From Candidatus Eisenbergiella merdipullorum (lineage in GTDB: Bacteria; Bacillota; Clostridia; Lachnospirales; Lachnospiraceae), in contig DWYY01000045.1 in the NCBI GenBank assembly GCA_019118445.1, positions 46,151-110,150 on the forward strand: a DNA stretch of 64,000 nt, written 5' to 3'. Shown piece by piece: positions 16,823 through 25,169 of the stretch (position 1 is its first letter; each line of letters opens with the position of its first letter). Below the pieces are notes generated by a model. That model was not told the DNA's origin, did no database searches, and saw only the letters and a list, made by a program, of their open reading frames with translations. A program made the translations under genes and the position numbers.

Positions 16823-18163
16823 TTACATGGACTGTCCGCACTTCACCCGATAGATCCGTGTCAGAGAATCGTTGATCCTGTCTTCATCGATCGTTCCGTT
16901 CTGGACGGCAGCGATCACTCCTTCATAAGCGGTAACAAAATCCTCCGGCATCAGGATCATGTCCGCACCGGCCTTCAGCGCCCTAATTGCCGCTTCATCC
17001 GCCGTATAATACTGAGAAATGGCCGACATGTTCATGGCATCTGTGATCACGATCCCGTTATATCCAAGCTGCCCTCTCAGGATTTCCGTGATGATCTTTT
17101 CATTCATGGAAGCCGGGACCTTGTCGCCATCCGTCAGGCCCGGGGCAGAAATATGCCCCACCATCACCATATCTGCCCCTGCTTCTATTCCCGCTGAAAA
17201 AGGGAGGAATTCCACCGTCTGCATCTGTTCCAGGGTCCTGTCCGTTTCCACCTGTCCATCATGAGAATCCCCTGCCGTATCCCCATGTCCCGGAAAATGC
17301 TTGAGACACGCGCTCACGCCGTTTTCCTCAAGGCCCTGCACCTCGGAAGCGACCATCTGCGAAACGACAGCGGGATCGTTTCCAAATGATCTGTCTCCGA
17401 TCACGGTATTATCGGGATTGGTCAGCACATCCGCCACCGGGGCAAAATCCAGATTGAACCCATATTCCTTCAGATACGCCCCGATTGCCGCGCCGGCCGC
17501 ATATGCCTCAGAAGCGTCCTGCGATGCGCCGATATCCGCCATGGGACCCACGTTTTCAAGTCCCAGGCCGTCTGCCACACGCGCGACACGCCCGCCTTCC
17601 TCATCCACGCCGAGGAACAGCGGATATTTGCTGTAAGAGACCGTATTTGCAAGCATTTCCTTCAATTGGGAAGCGGACTGGATATTTTGGGCAAAATAGA
17701 CCAGTCCTCCCACCGGATAACGCTCCAGCGCCTCTTTGGTGCTCTCCCCTGCCTGCACCGCCGTGCCGACTCCGGTAAGCTGTTCCGGTGTGATGATGAA
17801 CAATCCTGCTACCTTTTCTTCCAGGGTCATGGATCCCACGTAACTGCTGACCCTCTCCTCCAGTGTTTCCGCACTGGACGTTTCCTCCTGCCCGGCGGAT
17901 GGCTCCTGCTGCTGTCCGGCTTCCGTCTCAGGCGAAGCAGAGTCCTCGGTCTCTCCGCCCTGCTCCATCTGGCCCTGCCTATCTGTTCCTCCAGTTTCCT
18001 CCTGCACAGCGCCGGGATCACCACCTTCCCGCCCTTCGCCTGAAACAGAACGGACAGCGAAAATGCATCCAAAAACAATTCCTGCCAGGATCAGCGCGGC
18101 CAAGATATAGTCAATGATCTGATTCCTGCGCCTTCTTCGTCTTCTCATTTCCCTGCGGTTCAT
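16823..18163 (-). CDS. nagZ: Membrane-anchored beta-N-acetylhexosaminidase (GH3, NagZ-like)
   Basis: GH3 enzyme that removes N-acetylglucosamine from muropeptides. An Arg-rich N-terminus ('MRRRRRRR') precedes one membrane segment ('YILAALILAGIVFGCIFAV') and a Glu/Gln/Ser-rich linker of about 80 residues, so the catalytic domain faces outside. The NagZ-type signature 'KHFPGHGDTAGDSHDGQ' carries the His/Asp general-acid dyad; the nucleophile Asp is in 'VITDAMNMSAI'. The start at 18163 (446 residues) has AGGGAGG 11 nt upstream. The longer track start lacks support. A cell-wall recycling role is family knowledge; attachment outside is inferred from the anchor. Confidence 0.9.
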   Translation of the reverse strand: MNRREMRRRRRRRNQIIDYILAALILAGIVFGCIFAVRSVSGEGREGGDPGAVQEETGGTDRQGQMEQGGETEDSASPETEAGQQQEPSAGQEETSSAETLEERVSSYVGSMTLEEKVAGLFIITPEQLTGVGTAVQAGESTKEALERYPVGGLVYFAQNIQSASQLKEMLANTVSYSKYPLFLGVDEEGGRVARVADGLGLENVGPMADIGASQDASEAYAAGAAIGAYLKEYGFNLDFAPVADVLTNPDNTVIGDRSFGNDPAVVSQMVASEVQGLEENGVSACLKHFPGHGDTAGDSHDGQVETDRTLEQMQTVEFLPFSAGIEAGADMVMVGHISAPGLTDGDKVPASMNEKIITEILRGQLGYNGIVITDAMNMSAISQYYTADEAAIRALKAGADMILMPEDFVTAYEGVIAAVQNGTIDEDRINDSLTRIYRVKCGQSM

Positions 18164-18271
18164 ATCCTGTCCAACCTCCCTGCATCTGATTTCTGTCCGG
18201 TTCCCCACCGCAGCCAAGGCAGGCTTCCGGACGGACATCTGGTACATTCGTTACTGTCAGACTACCACAAA

Positions 18272-18311
18272 AGGAAGCGGGTATCAATCATTTTCATGTC
18301 TGATACCCGCT
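18272..18311 (-). terminator. Terminator of the candidate large RNA
   Basis: An 11-bp inverted repeat AGCGGGTATCA / TGATACCCGCT with a 14-nt loop. On the minus strand the hairpin is followed by TCCTTTT; on the plus strand there is no T-tract, so it works for minus transcripts. It separates the non-coding block from nagZ. Confidence 0.75.
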
Positions 18312-18962
18312 CCTAAACTATGCTATCCAATGGCCTATACCTCCATTTTCTCCTCTGCTCTTCTTTCCACTCCTTCTTTTCTTTTGTACTCATGTACCGC
18401 AACGGTTTTCATCTTCTGATGATCCATCGCATCTTCCGATGATCCTTCGCCACTCAGATAAGTGTACTCGTTTCGCATTCGGTATTAGATTAGCATTGTT
18501 CCTTAAAGATTTTATTTTCACGTATCTGAAAGATTCTTTTCCTCTTTTCCGGATTCCTTTAAACTGAAAGCCCTATCTTCCGAAGTCCATCTATCATAAA
18601 TTTAGGTCTTTTGCTTTCAGGAATTCCTCCCCTCAGCCTGTCGATCTTGTTTTTTCCATGAAAAATGTCAACTTCTGTTTCTACTTCTAATGATAAAGAT
18701 CATTCTCGCTGCTTTCAGGGAATGTCCATTTTTAAAAGAATCTCAATTTACAGTTCCAAATTCCTTCAGATTTCTTCTTTCAATCTAAAGTCGTTCCTTC
18801 TGAAGATTCTCTTCCTCTTTCTGATCCGTCTTTAAGGCTTTTTCTATGAAATTGTTTTGTCCTGTTTCTTAAAAACATTCTGTTTTTAAGAAATAAAATT
18901 TACGTTTTCGGCGGTCCGTACCTCCTTCTTTCTTTTTTGTTTTTGCTCTTTTCTTTGTTTGT
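18276..18962 (-). ncRNA. Candidate large structured non-coding RNA (about 0.69 kb)
   Basis: This stretch has no credible ORF on either strand and is clearly more AT-rich than its neighbours, yet it is framed by a consensus promoter (18969-18997) and a terminator (18272-18311), both on the minus strand. The predicted RNA is strongly purine-rich. It contains a perfect 12-bp hairpin near its 5' end (18865-18893, TTTCTTAAAAAC/GTTTTTAAGAAA). Near the 3' end there is a run of short hairpins: 18451-18464, two direct repeats CATCTTCYGATGATCC at 18430 and 18410 that each fold, 18396-18406 and 18386-18397. It lacks obvious RNase P, tmRNA, 6S or SRP signatures. OLE, ROOL and GOLLD RNAs are of similar size, but I could not recognise their motifs. 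A decayed gene is the main alternative. Confidence 0.55.
18865..18893 (-). other. Perfect 12-bp hairpin inside the candidate RNA
   Basis: TTTCTTAAAAAC-AGAAT-GTTTTTAAGAAA on the minus strand, about 70 nt from the predicted 5' end. It is an A/T stem without a following T-tract, so it reads as an RNA structural element, not a terminator. Confidence 0.6.
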
Positions 18963-18968
18963 GACTTC

Positions 18969-18997
18969 ATTATATCCCCGCCTTTTTCGGTTGTCAA
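18969..18997 (-). promoter_or_regulatory. Full-consensus sigma-A promoter with A/T-rich upstream region
   Basis: On the minus strand TTGACA (18992-18997), a 17-bp spacer and TATAAT (18969-18974) are an exact consensus match. The DNA just upstream (19000-19090) is a run of A/T tracts like an UP element. It points into the 0.7-kb gene-free block. An ATG overlaps the -10 box and opens a 33-codon ORF, but it lies upstream of the expected transcription start. Confidence 0.85.
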
Positions 18998-19154
18998 CAA
19001 GTTTTACGACATTTTTTCAATTTTTATATTGTTTTCTATATTTATATCTGTATGAATGTAATTTATATGTATTTTGTTATAAATACTTTGAATTTTCTGA
19101 CAATTATTCCGCTTCTCATCCCATTTTGGATGAAAAAGACTGCGTTTTCACGGA

Positions 19155-19183
19155 TTGACATACTCCGGTACAGATAATAAACT
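19155..19183 (+). promoter_or_regulatory. Sigma-A promoter of the LUD-domain gene
   Basis: TTGACA (19155-19160), 17-bp spacer, TAAACT (19178-19183), about 50 nt before the start codon at 19232. Confidence 0.7.
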
Positions 19184-19231
19184 GAAATCAAAAGCAACCG
19201 CAGTGTCAGCATGAAGAAAGGGGAACCGGCT

Positions 19232-19867
19232 ATGACGAACAGACAGCTCGCATTTGAAAAAGCCGCCGAAGGCATCATTGAAAATCTGAAGAAAAGGAAT
19301 ATGGAAGGGTATTATTTCCGGGACAGCGCTTCCTGCGTGAAGGCTGTGCTCGACATGATCCCCGAAGGCAGCAGCATCTCCTGGGGAGGGAGCGCTTCCG
19401 TCACGGAAAGCGGCGTCATGGACGCCTTGAAAAGAGGAAATTATAAGCTGATCGACCGCACGATGGCGAAGACGCCGGAAGAAGGGCGCCAGCTCTATGG
19501 CCAGGCGGTGATGGCGGATTATTACCTCATGAGCACGAATGCCATGACCTACGATGGGGAACTCGTAAACATCGACGGGAACGGGAACCGGGTCGCCTGT
19601 CTGATCCACGGTCCCCGGTATGTCTTTCTGATCGTCGGCATGAACAAGCTGGCCTCTACTCTGGAAGGGGCGTTTGAACGGGCAAGGACCATGGCATGTC
19701 CGCCCAACGCGGTACGGCTGGATAAACAGACGCCCTGCGCGAAAACAGGAAGATGCCATGACTGCCTCGCCCCGGACAGTTTCTGCAACCAGATCGTCGT
19801 GACGAGAAGGAGCGGCCATGCCGGAAGGATCAAGGTCTTTCTCGTGGCGGAGGATCTAGGCTTCTGA
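19232..19867 (+). CDS. LUD-domain protein (LutC/DUF162-like)
   Basis: A 211-residue protein with the LUD fold seen in LutB/LutC lactate-utilisation proteins: 'SISWGGSASVTESGVMDAL', 'LMSTNAMTYDGELVNIDGNG', 'VFLIVGMNKL'. A C-terminal Cys group ('CAKTGRCHDCLAPDSFC') suggests metal binding. No lutA/lutB partner is adjacent, so it is one of the stand-alone LUD proteins common in Clostridia, whose reaction is not settled. The ATG at 19232 has GGGG about nine nt upstream; the track's ATG at 19211 has none. The 3' end meets lysC convergently with four bases between. Confidence 0.85.
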   Translation: MTNRQLAFEKAAEGIIENLKKRNMEGYYFRDSASCVKAVLDMIPEGSSISWGGSASVTESGVMDALKRGNYKLIDRTMAKTPEEGRQLYGQAVMADYYLMSTNAMTYDGELVNIDGNGNRVACLIHGPRYVFLIVGMNKLASTLEGAFERARTMACPPNAVRLDKQTPCAKTGRCHDCLAPDSFCNQIVVTRRSGHAGRIKVFLVAEDLGF

Positions 19868-19871
19868 ATTT

Positions 19872-21191
19872 TTAAAGCTGGATCAGGACGAAAATATTGT
19901 AGATCGCACGGATTGCCGTTTCAAAGTCCTCGTTGCGCACGCCGATGATGATGTTCAGCTCGGAGGAACCCTGGTCGATCATCTTGACGTTGACGTTGGC
20001 ATGGGCGAGGGCCGAGAAAATGCGTCCGGCCGTTCCGCGTGTGGACTTCATGCCGCGTCCCACGACTGCGATCAGTGCCAGGTCGGATTCAATGTCGATG
20101 GTGTCCGGCTTGGCGAGGCGGTGGATGGCGGAAACCACTTTCTGTTCCTTATCCATGAATTCATCCTGATGGACAAATACGGTCATGGTGTCGATCCCGG
20201 AAGGCACGTGCTCAAAGGAGATGCCGCTGTCCTCAAACGCCTGAAGGACCTTGCGGCCGAATCCGACTTCGGAATTCATCATGTCTTTTTCAATATTGAC
20301 GGAGCAGAAGCCTTTTTTCCCGGCGATGCCGGTGATCACAAAACGGGATTTCTGGCAGGTGCTTTCCACGATCCAGGTTCCGTTGTCATCCGGCGAATTG
20401 GTGTTGCGGATATTGATCGGGATCCCTTCCTTCCTCACCGGGAAAATGGCATCCTCATGCAGGACAGTCGCGCCCATATAAGAAAGCTCCCGCAGCTCTT
20501 TATAAGTGATGGTATCGATCGCGACAGGATTGGGAATGATGCGGGGATCGGCTATCAGGAAGCCTGATACGTCGGTCCAGTTCTCATACACCTCCGCATG
20601 CACCGCTTTTGCGACGATGGAACCGGTGATATCGGAACCGCCCCGGGAAAAGGTTTTGATGCTGCCGTCCGGCATGGAGCCGTAGAAGCCCGGGATAACG
20701 GCTGCGTCCATGCTTTCCAGGCGCGCAGACATCACCTTATCCGTTTTATCCGCATCGAAGTTTCCTTTTTCATCAAAAAAAATGATATCGGCCGCGTCGA
20801 TGAAGGGGAACTGCAGGTATTCCGCCATGATGATCCCGTTCAGATATTCTCCTCTGGAAGCGGCATAATCCTTTCCCGCTCCCTTTTTCAGATTTTCCTC
20901 GATCGTCTGAAATTCCTCATCCAGGGACAGATCCAGGGACAGCCCCCGGATGATCTCGTCGTATCTGCTGCGGATGGCAGAAAGCTTGGCGCCAAAATCC
21001 TCTCCTTCCCCGGCGAGCGCCTGGCAGGCGTACAGCATGTCGGTCACCTTTTCGTCGTTCCGGTTTCTTTTGCCCGGCGCGGACGGTACCACAAAGCGCC
21101 TTTCCGGGTCCGCTTTGATGATGCTGCCCACCTTTCTGAACTGTTCCGCGCTCGCCAGGGAGCTTCCGCCGAATTTCACCACTTTTTTCAT
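19872..21191 (-). CDS. lysC: Aspartate kinase
   Basis: Phosphorylates aspartate, the first step to Lys, Met and Thr. The N-terminal kinase motif is 'VVKFGGSSLASAEQF', and 'FSRGGSDITGSIVAKAV' is the aspartate-binding region. Two C-terminal ACT modules (about 310-435) imply feedback control by an end-product amino acid. Length 439. Starts with AGGAGGA upstream. It is the last gene of the ACT protein-hom-apgM-lysC operon, which suggests a threonine-oriented isozyme. Confidence 0.95.
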   Translation of the reverse strand: MKKVVKFGGSSLASAEQFRKVGSIIKADPERRFVVPSAPGKRNRNDEKVTDMLYACQALAGEGEDFGAKLSAIRSRYDEIIRGLSLDLSLDEEFQTIEENLKKGAGKDYAASRGEYLNGIIMAEYLQFPFIDAADIIFFDEKGNFDADKTDKVMSARLESMDAAVIPGFYGSMPDGSIKTFSRGGSDITGSIVAKAVHAEVYENWTDVSGFLIADPRIIPNPVAIDTITYKELRELSYMGATVLHEDAIFPVRKEGIPINIRNTNSPDDNGTWIVESTCQKSRFVITGIAGKKGFCSVNIEKDMMNSEVGFGRKVLQAFEDSGISFEHVPSGIDTMTVFVHQDEFMDKEQKVVSAIHRLAKPDTIDIESDLALIAVVGRGMKSTRGTAGRIFSALAHANVNVKMIDQGSSELNIIIGVRNEDFETAIRAIYNIFVLIQL

Positions 21192-21247
21192 AATGACAAT
21201 CTCCTCCTGCCGCTTCCTGTGCGCGGCTTTCTTTGGTTTTTCACATA

Positions 21248-22474
21248 TCAGAGCATGCGGCCAGGCTTTTTGAGGCCAAGGAAATGATCCATCAGCCGGT
21301 ACCCTTGCGGAATGAAATTCCCGCTCAGAATGGCTTCCGCTTCATTATAGCTCCAGTCGTTTTTCTGCGGGGTGGTGCTGTCGTAGATCAGATAGGGCAC
21401 GCTCTCCGCCGTGTGGGTGCGAAGCCTGATCGGCGTAGGGTGATCGGGAAGCACCATCAGCCTGTATTCCAGACCGCTGGCGTCAAGCCCTTTTGTAAGG
21501 GGACCGACCACTCTTTTGTCCAGATATTCGATGGCTTTCAGCTTCTTTTCCACGCTGCCCTGATGTCCCATCTCATCCGGTGCTTCGATATGGATATAGG
21601 CAAGATCATAACCGCCCCTGACGAGCGCGTCAAGCGCCGCCTGTGTTTTTCCTTCGTAATTGGTATCAAGGCCGCCGTTCGCGCCTTCCACCTCGGCCAC
21701 ATCCATCCCCGCTCCCACGGCGATCCCCTTTAACAGATCGACGGCGGAGATCATGATGCCCTTCTTTCCGGTCTTTTCATAAAAGGAAGGAAGGGACGGA
21801 CGGGTCCCTGCTCCCCAGAACCAGCAGCAGTTTGCCGCATTCAGGCCCTCTTTCCTGCGCTGCACGTTGATAGGATGGTCTTTCAGGATCTCATAGCTTC
21901 TGACCATCATCTCATAAAGATTTCTGTCGGAGGGGAGGTAAGGGCCGATCTCCCTTCCCAGCACGTCATGGGGCGCAGTCAGCTCTTCCACCTCACCGCC
22001 TTCCCAGATCAGGCAGTGGCGGTAGCTGGTCCCCACATAGAAATGATACGGCGGGCGCTCCAGCTCTTTCCTCACGGCGTTAAGGAGTACGGCGCAGTCC
22101 TGCGTCCCGATCTCTCCAGAGCTGTGATCCAGTATCCTCCTTTTGGCGAAGGGGATCCCTTCTTCCTCCGAAAGGGTGACGATATTGCACCGCAGGGCGA
22201 TATCCGTATCCTTCATGGGAACGCCGATACTCAGAGCTTCCAGCGGGGAACGGCCTGAATAATACTTTTTCGGATCATAGCCCATCACGGCCAGGTTTGC
22301 CGTATCAGACCCGGGCTTCATCCCTTCCGGGATGGTGCTGACCATGCCGATCTCCGATTTTGGGCTGAGCGCATCCAAGGCAGGCGTATCCGCATATGCC
22401 AGCGGCGTCCGACCGTTCAGCCTGGCGATCGGCTCATCCGCCATCCCGTCCCCAAGCACTACCACATATTTCAT
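21248..22474 (-). CDS. apgM: ApgM-type phosphoglycerate mutase; possible homoserine kinase analogue
   Basis: A 408-residue alkaline-phosphatase superfamily protein of the archaeal-type cofactor-independent phosphoglycerate mutase family. Metal ligands are visible in 'VVLGDGMADEP', 'GSDTANLAVMGYDP', 'HIEAPDEMGHQG' and 'LPDHPTPIRLRTHT'. The gene sits between hom and lysC, with no thrB or thrC in the window. Comparative-genomics annotations have called this subfamily a predicted functional analogue of homoserine kinase when it occurs next to hom. The fold is certain; the homoserine kinase role is inference from context. GAGGAGG ribosome binding site. Confidence 0.88.
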   Translation of the reverse strand: MKYVVVLGDGMADEPIARLNGRTPLAYADTPALDALSPKSEIGMVSTIPEGMKPGSDTANLAVMGYDPKKYYSGRSPLEALSIGVPMKDTDIALRCNIVTLSEEEGIPFAKRRILDHSSGEIGTQDCAVLLNAVRKELERPPYHFYVGTSYRHCLIWEGGEVEELTAPHDVLGREIGPYLPSDRNLYEMMVRSYEILKDHPINVQRRKEGLNAANCCWFWGAGTRPSLPSFYEKTGKKGIMISAVDLLKGIAVGAGMDVAEVEGANGGLDTNYEGKTQAALDALVRGGYDLAYIHIEAPDEMGHQGSVEKKLKAIEYLDKRVVGPLTKGLDASGLEYRLMVLPDHPTPIRLRTHTAESVPYLIYDSTTPQKNDWSYNEAEAILSGNFIPQGYRLMDHFLGLKKPGRML

Positions 22475-22522
22475 AATTCCTCCTCATCCACCCAGATGGC
22501 GCCGCCGCGGGGCGGCTCCGTC

Positions 22523-23731
22523 TCACATCTCCTCCATCCGTATCCGGCTGATGAAGCCATCCAGAGACGCGGACTTTTCGGCAAATTCTTTTTCCGTGAT
22601 CACAGGGGTCACGAAACCGAACTCTCCTTCCACTCCCGCATCGACCGCTTCCACTTCTCCGAACAGCTCCTTCGCGGCAGGCTCGCTGCCCTTACGGGCG
22701 CGGACAAAAAATCTCCTGGAAGCGCCGTCGATGCTGCACAGGGGAAGCTTTTCCTCATCCCACAAGCAGACGATGTGCTTCCTGCCGTGCTTCGCGCAGT
22801 CGATCACATCGGAAACGACGGCGCTGGCGGTGGGAAGCTTCCCCGCCCCGCGGCCATAGTACATAGAATTGCCCAAGGTATTGCCGCGGATGAAGATGGC
22901 ATTGAACACGTCGTTCACGCTGTGGAGAGGATTTTTCTCCCCGAGCATAAAAGGGGCCACCATGGCATAGTATTTTCCATCCACCTCTCTGACGCTGGCA
23001 AGGAGCTTGATGAACTGGTTCATTTTCTGCGCGTAAAGGAAGTCCTCATGAGTGATCTTCGTGATGCCTTCCGTATAGATTTCTTCATAGCGGACAGTCT
23101 TTCCCGTCATGAGGGACGCGAGGATGGCGATCTTGCGGCAGGCGTCGTAGCCCTCCACGTCCGCCTCAGGATTGCGTTCCGCATAGCCCTTTTCCTGGGC
23201 CTCCTTCAGGCTGGTCTCAAAATCGCTTCCCTCCTCCGCCATGCGGGTGAGGATGTAATTGGTGGTGCCGTTCAAGATCCCGTTTATCATCTCGATCCGT
23301 TCCGCAGTCAGCGCCGCGGTCAGGGGCCGGATGATGGGGATGCCGCCGCCCACGCTGGCTTCAAACAGATAGTTGCAGGAATTTTCCTTTGCCGTGCGGA
23401 TCAGCTCCGCCCCATGGTTCGCGACCAGCTCCTTATTGGAGGTGCAGACGCTCTTTCCCGCCTTCAGGGCCTGCATGGAATAGGTGAAAGCGGGTTCATT
23501 TCCTCCCATGGTCTCACAGATGACCGAAACCTCCGGATCCTGCAGGATGACGTTCACATCATGCACCACCCTGTCTTCGTAAGGATCACCCGGGAAATCC
23601 CTGAGATCCAGGATATATTTCACCCGTATCTTTTCCCCAGCGCGCTTATCTATCACATCTTTATTCTTTTCAATCACTTCTACGACACCGCTTCCTACCG
23701 TGCCGTATCCTAAAACTGCTATGCTGATCAT
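22523..23731 (-). CDS. hom: Homoserine dehydrogenase
   Basis: Reduces aspartate semialdehyde to homoserine with NAD(P)H. The N-terminal Rossmann motif is 'IAVLGYGTVGSGVVEVI'. The signature 'GILNGTTNYILTRMAEEGSDF' and 'AERNPEADVEGYDACRKIAIL' are present. A short C-terminal ACT-like region (about 335-400) may bind threonine. 402 residues. The gene follows the ACT protein by 9 nt, with AGGAGG upstream, and precedes apgM by 48 nt. Confidence 0.95.
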   Translation of the reverse strand: MISIAVLGYGTVGSGVVEVIEKNKDVIDKRAGEKIRVKYILDLRDFPGDPYEDRVVHDVNVILQDPEVSVICETMGGNEPAFTYSMQALKAGKSVCTSNKELVANHGAELIRTAKENSCNYLFEASVGGGIPIIRPLTAALTAERIEMINGILNGTTNYILTRMAEEGSDFETSLKEAQEKGYAERNPEADVEGYDACRKIAILASLMTGKTVRYEEIYTEGITKITHEDFLYAQKMNQFIKLLASVREVDGKYYAMVAPFMLGEKNPLHSVNDVFNAIFIRGNTLGNSMYYGRGAGKLPTASAVVSDVIDCAKHGRKHIVCLWDEEKLPLCSIDGASRRFFVRARKGSEPAAKELFGEVEAVDAGVEGEFGFVTPVITEKEFAEKSASLDGFISRIRMEEM

Positions 23732-23740
23732 GCTTTCCTC

Positions 23741-24190
23741 CTATTCTCTGGCAAGGATCTTTACGTTGCGGACGCCCTTCTTTTCCTCCATCGTATCCAG
23801 CATCCTCGATACATCCAGGGTATTGTCCAGCACTTGGACGCTGACGCTCAAAGATGCGACGCCGTTGATCGGGATACTCTGATGGATCGTAAGGATATTG
23901 GCCCCGAAATCCGCAATGACCTTCAACACGTCGGAAAGCAGGCCCGGCTCATCCTCGATGGACATGGAAAGGGTGATCGTCGTCCCCTTGGCGTTGTCAT
24001 GGAAGGGAAAAATATCGTCCTTGTACTTGTAAAAGGAGCTCCGGCTGATATCCACCTTTTCCACCGCGTCCTGTATGGTCGCCGCCTTTCCGGAATCCAG
24101 AAGCTTCTTCGCTTCTACCACCTTTAAAAGCACTTCCGGAACAGCTTTCTGTTTTACCACATAATACTCGCTTTTCTTCTGCATTTCCAT
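23741..24190 (-). CDS. pheB: ACT-domain protein, PheB/UPF0735 family
   Basis: A 149-residue protein. The N-terminal half looks like a small HTH ('AATIQDAVEKVDISRSSFYKYKDDI') and the C-terminal half is an ACT domain ('ITLSMSIEDEPGLLSDVLKVIADFGANI'). This layout suggests an amino-acid-responsive regulator or accessory protein; family members are named PheB in Bacilli without a proven enzyme activity. It is first in the operon with hom, apgM and lysC, so amino-acid sensing for the aspartate pathway is a reasonable inference. The start could also be the second Met at 24184. Confidence 0.82.
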   Translation of the reverse strand: MEMQKKSEYYVVKQKAVPEVLLKVVEAKKLLDSGKAATIQDAVEKVDISRSSFYKYKDDIFPFHDNAKGTTITLSMSIEDEPGLLSDVLKVIADFGANILTIHQSIPINGVASLSVSVQVLDNTLDVSRMLDTMEEKKGVRNVKILARE

Positions 24191-24243
24191 TCATCCCGCG
24201 TTCGTGTCTCTACTGTGCGCACATTTGTGTGCCAACGAGGGAT

Positions 24244-24272
24244 ATTGTAGCATAGGGTCCTGAGGAAAGCAA
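24244..24272 (-). promoter_or_regulatory. Sigma-A promoter of the aspartate-family operon
   Basis: TTGCTT (24267-24272), 17-bp spacer, TACAAT (24244-24249) on the minus strand, about 55 nt before the ACT-protein start. The leader is too short for a lysine riboswitch or T-box. Confidence 0.65.
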
Positions 24273-24299
24273 CCCAATAATTGGCGGATCATTGTATTT

Positions 24300-25145
24300 T
24301 TACAGATACAATGCATACAGAAGCTGACGCAGGAAGTACAGGATAAGCAGATGCAGCGGATAGAAGAGATAGAAAAAATAGCGGTGTCCCTTCCGCCTTC
24401 TTTTCCCGTTATAAAACAGGATCAGGAGAAAAGAAAGGAAAACGGTCATGTGGGACAGCACCGTCTCAAGGGAGGAAGAAACGCTGCGCCCGCCGGTCAG
24501 AAGCTCCAGAAATTCCGTGAGCAGAAACAGGCAGGGCGCATCGATCGCCAGAAGCAGCCGGTCACGCATCAGGAACCGGATCACGGCGATAAGCAGAACG
24601 CCCCTCCAGGAATAGTCCGTCTTCAGAAGCCAGGCGGCGGCCATTCCGGCCGCCGCGACGACAAGTATGCCCGCCGTTTCAGTTATGGCGCGAAGCGCCC
24701 CTCTCCGCCTTTCAAAAATCGCTCGGGCCCGGTCCGTCCCCCAGATCGTCAGAAGTCCGATGAGAAGGGTCCAGAACACATTCTGGCTGTCCGGGTTCAG
24801 GCTGCCGGAAAAGACCAGGTCAAAGGGGATTTCCGACAGAAGGGCAAAAAGCAAAAGACGGAGCGCATATTTTGCTCTGCTTCTCGTATGCAGATAACCT
24901 TCCACGAGAAGAAAGCAGAAAAGCGGAAAGGAGATCCGTCCGATGATGCGCAGGATGCTGTCCACATGATAGATTTTCCCATAGAGCGCCGCATCCGTCA
25001 CGCGCCCGTCGATCAGGATCCTTTCCAGGATCCCTGCACCGATATGGTCGATCAGCATGGTAACAAGGGCGACGGTTTTCAGGAAATCGGCGGAGATCCC
25101 GCCTTCCCGCGTCAGAGATAATGGATGATTCTGTTTCTGCTTCAT
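24300..25145 (-). CDS. TraX family membrane protein
   Basis: A 281-residue polytopic membrane protein with about eight hydrophobic segments. Family marks are 'ISADFLKTVALVTMLIDHIG', 'GRISFPLFCFLLVEGYLHT' and 'LLLFALLSEIPFDLVF'. TraX is named for F-pilin N-acetylation, but chromosomal TraX-like proteins in Clostridia are acyltransferase-like membrane proteins of unknown substrate; no conjugation genes are nearby. The start is 24 nt after the glyA stop, so the two genes probably share a transcript. Confidence 0.85.
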   Translation of the reverse strand: MKQKQNHPLSLTREGGISADFLKTVALVTMLIDHIGAGILERILIDGRVTDAALYGKIYHVDSILRIIGRISFPLFCFLLVEGYLHTRSRAKYALRLLLFALLSEIPFDLVFSGSLNPDSQNVFWTLLIGLLTIWGTDRARAIFERRRGALRAITETAGILVVAAAGMAAAWLLKTDYSWRGVLLIAVIRFLMRDRLLLAIDAPCLFLLTEFLELLTGGRSVSSSLETVLSHMTVFLSFLLILFYNGKRRRKGHRYFFYLFYPLHLLILYFLRQLLYALYL

Positions 25146-25169
25146 TGTGTTTTCCTGTCTTTGTAAAGA

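Noticed and set aside
18870-18970. 33-codon ORF (MKSQTKKRAK...) at the start of the gene-free block
   Set aside because: Its ATG overlaps the -10 box, so it lies upstream of the expected transcript start, and it has no ribosome binding site.
18937-19158. 73-aa Phe/Leu/Tyr-rich plus-strand ORF
   Set aside because: Low-complexity product of T-rich promoter DNA without a ribosome binding site.
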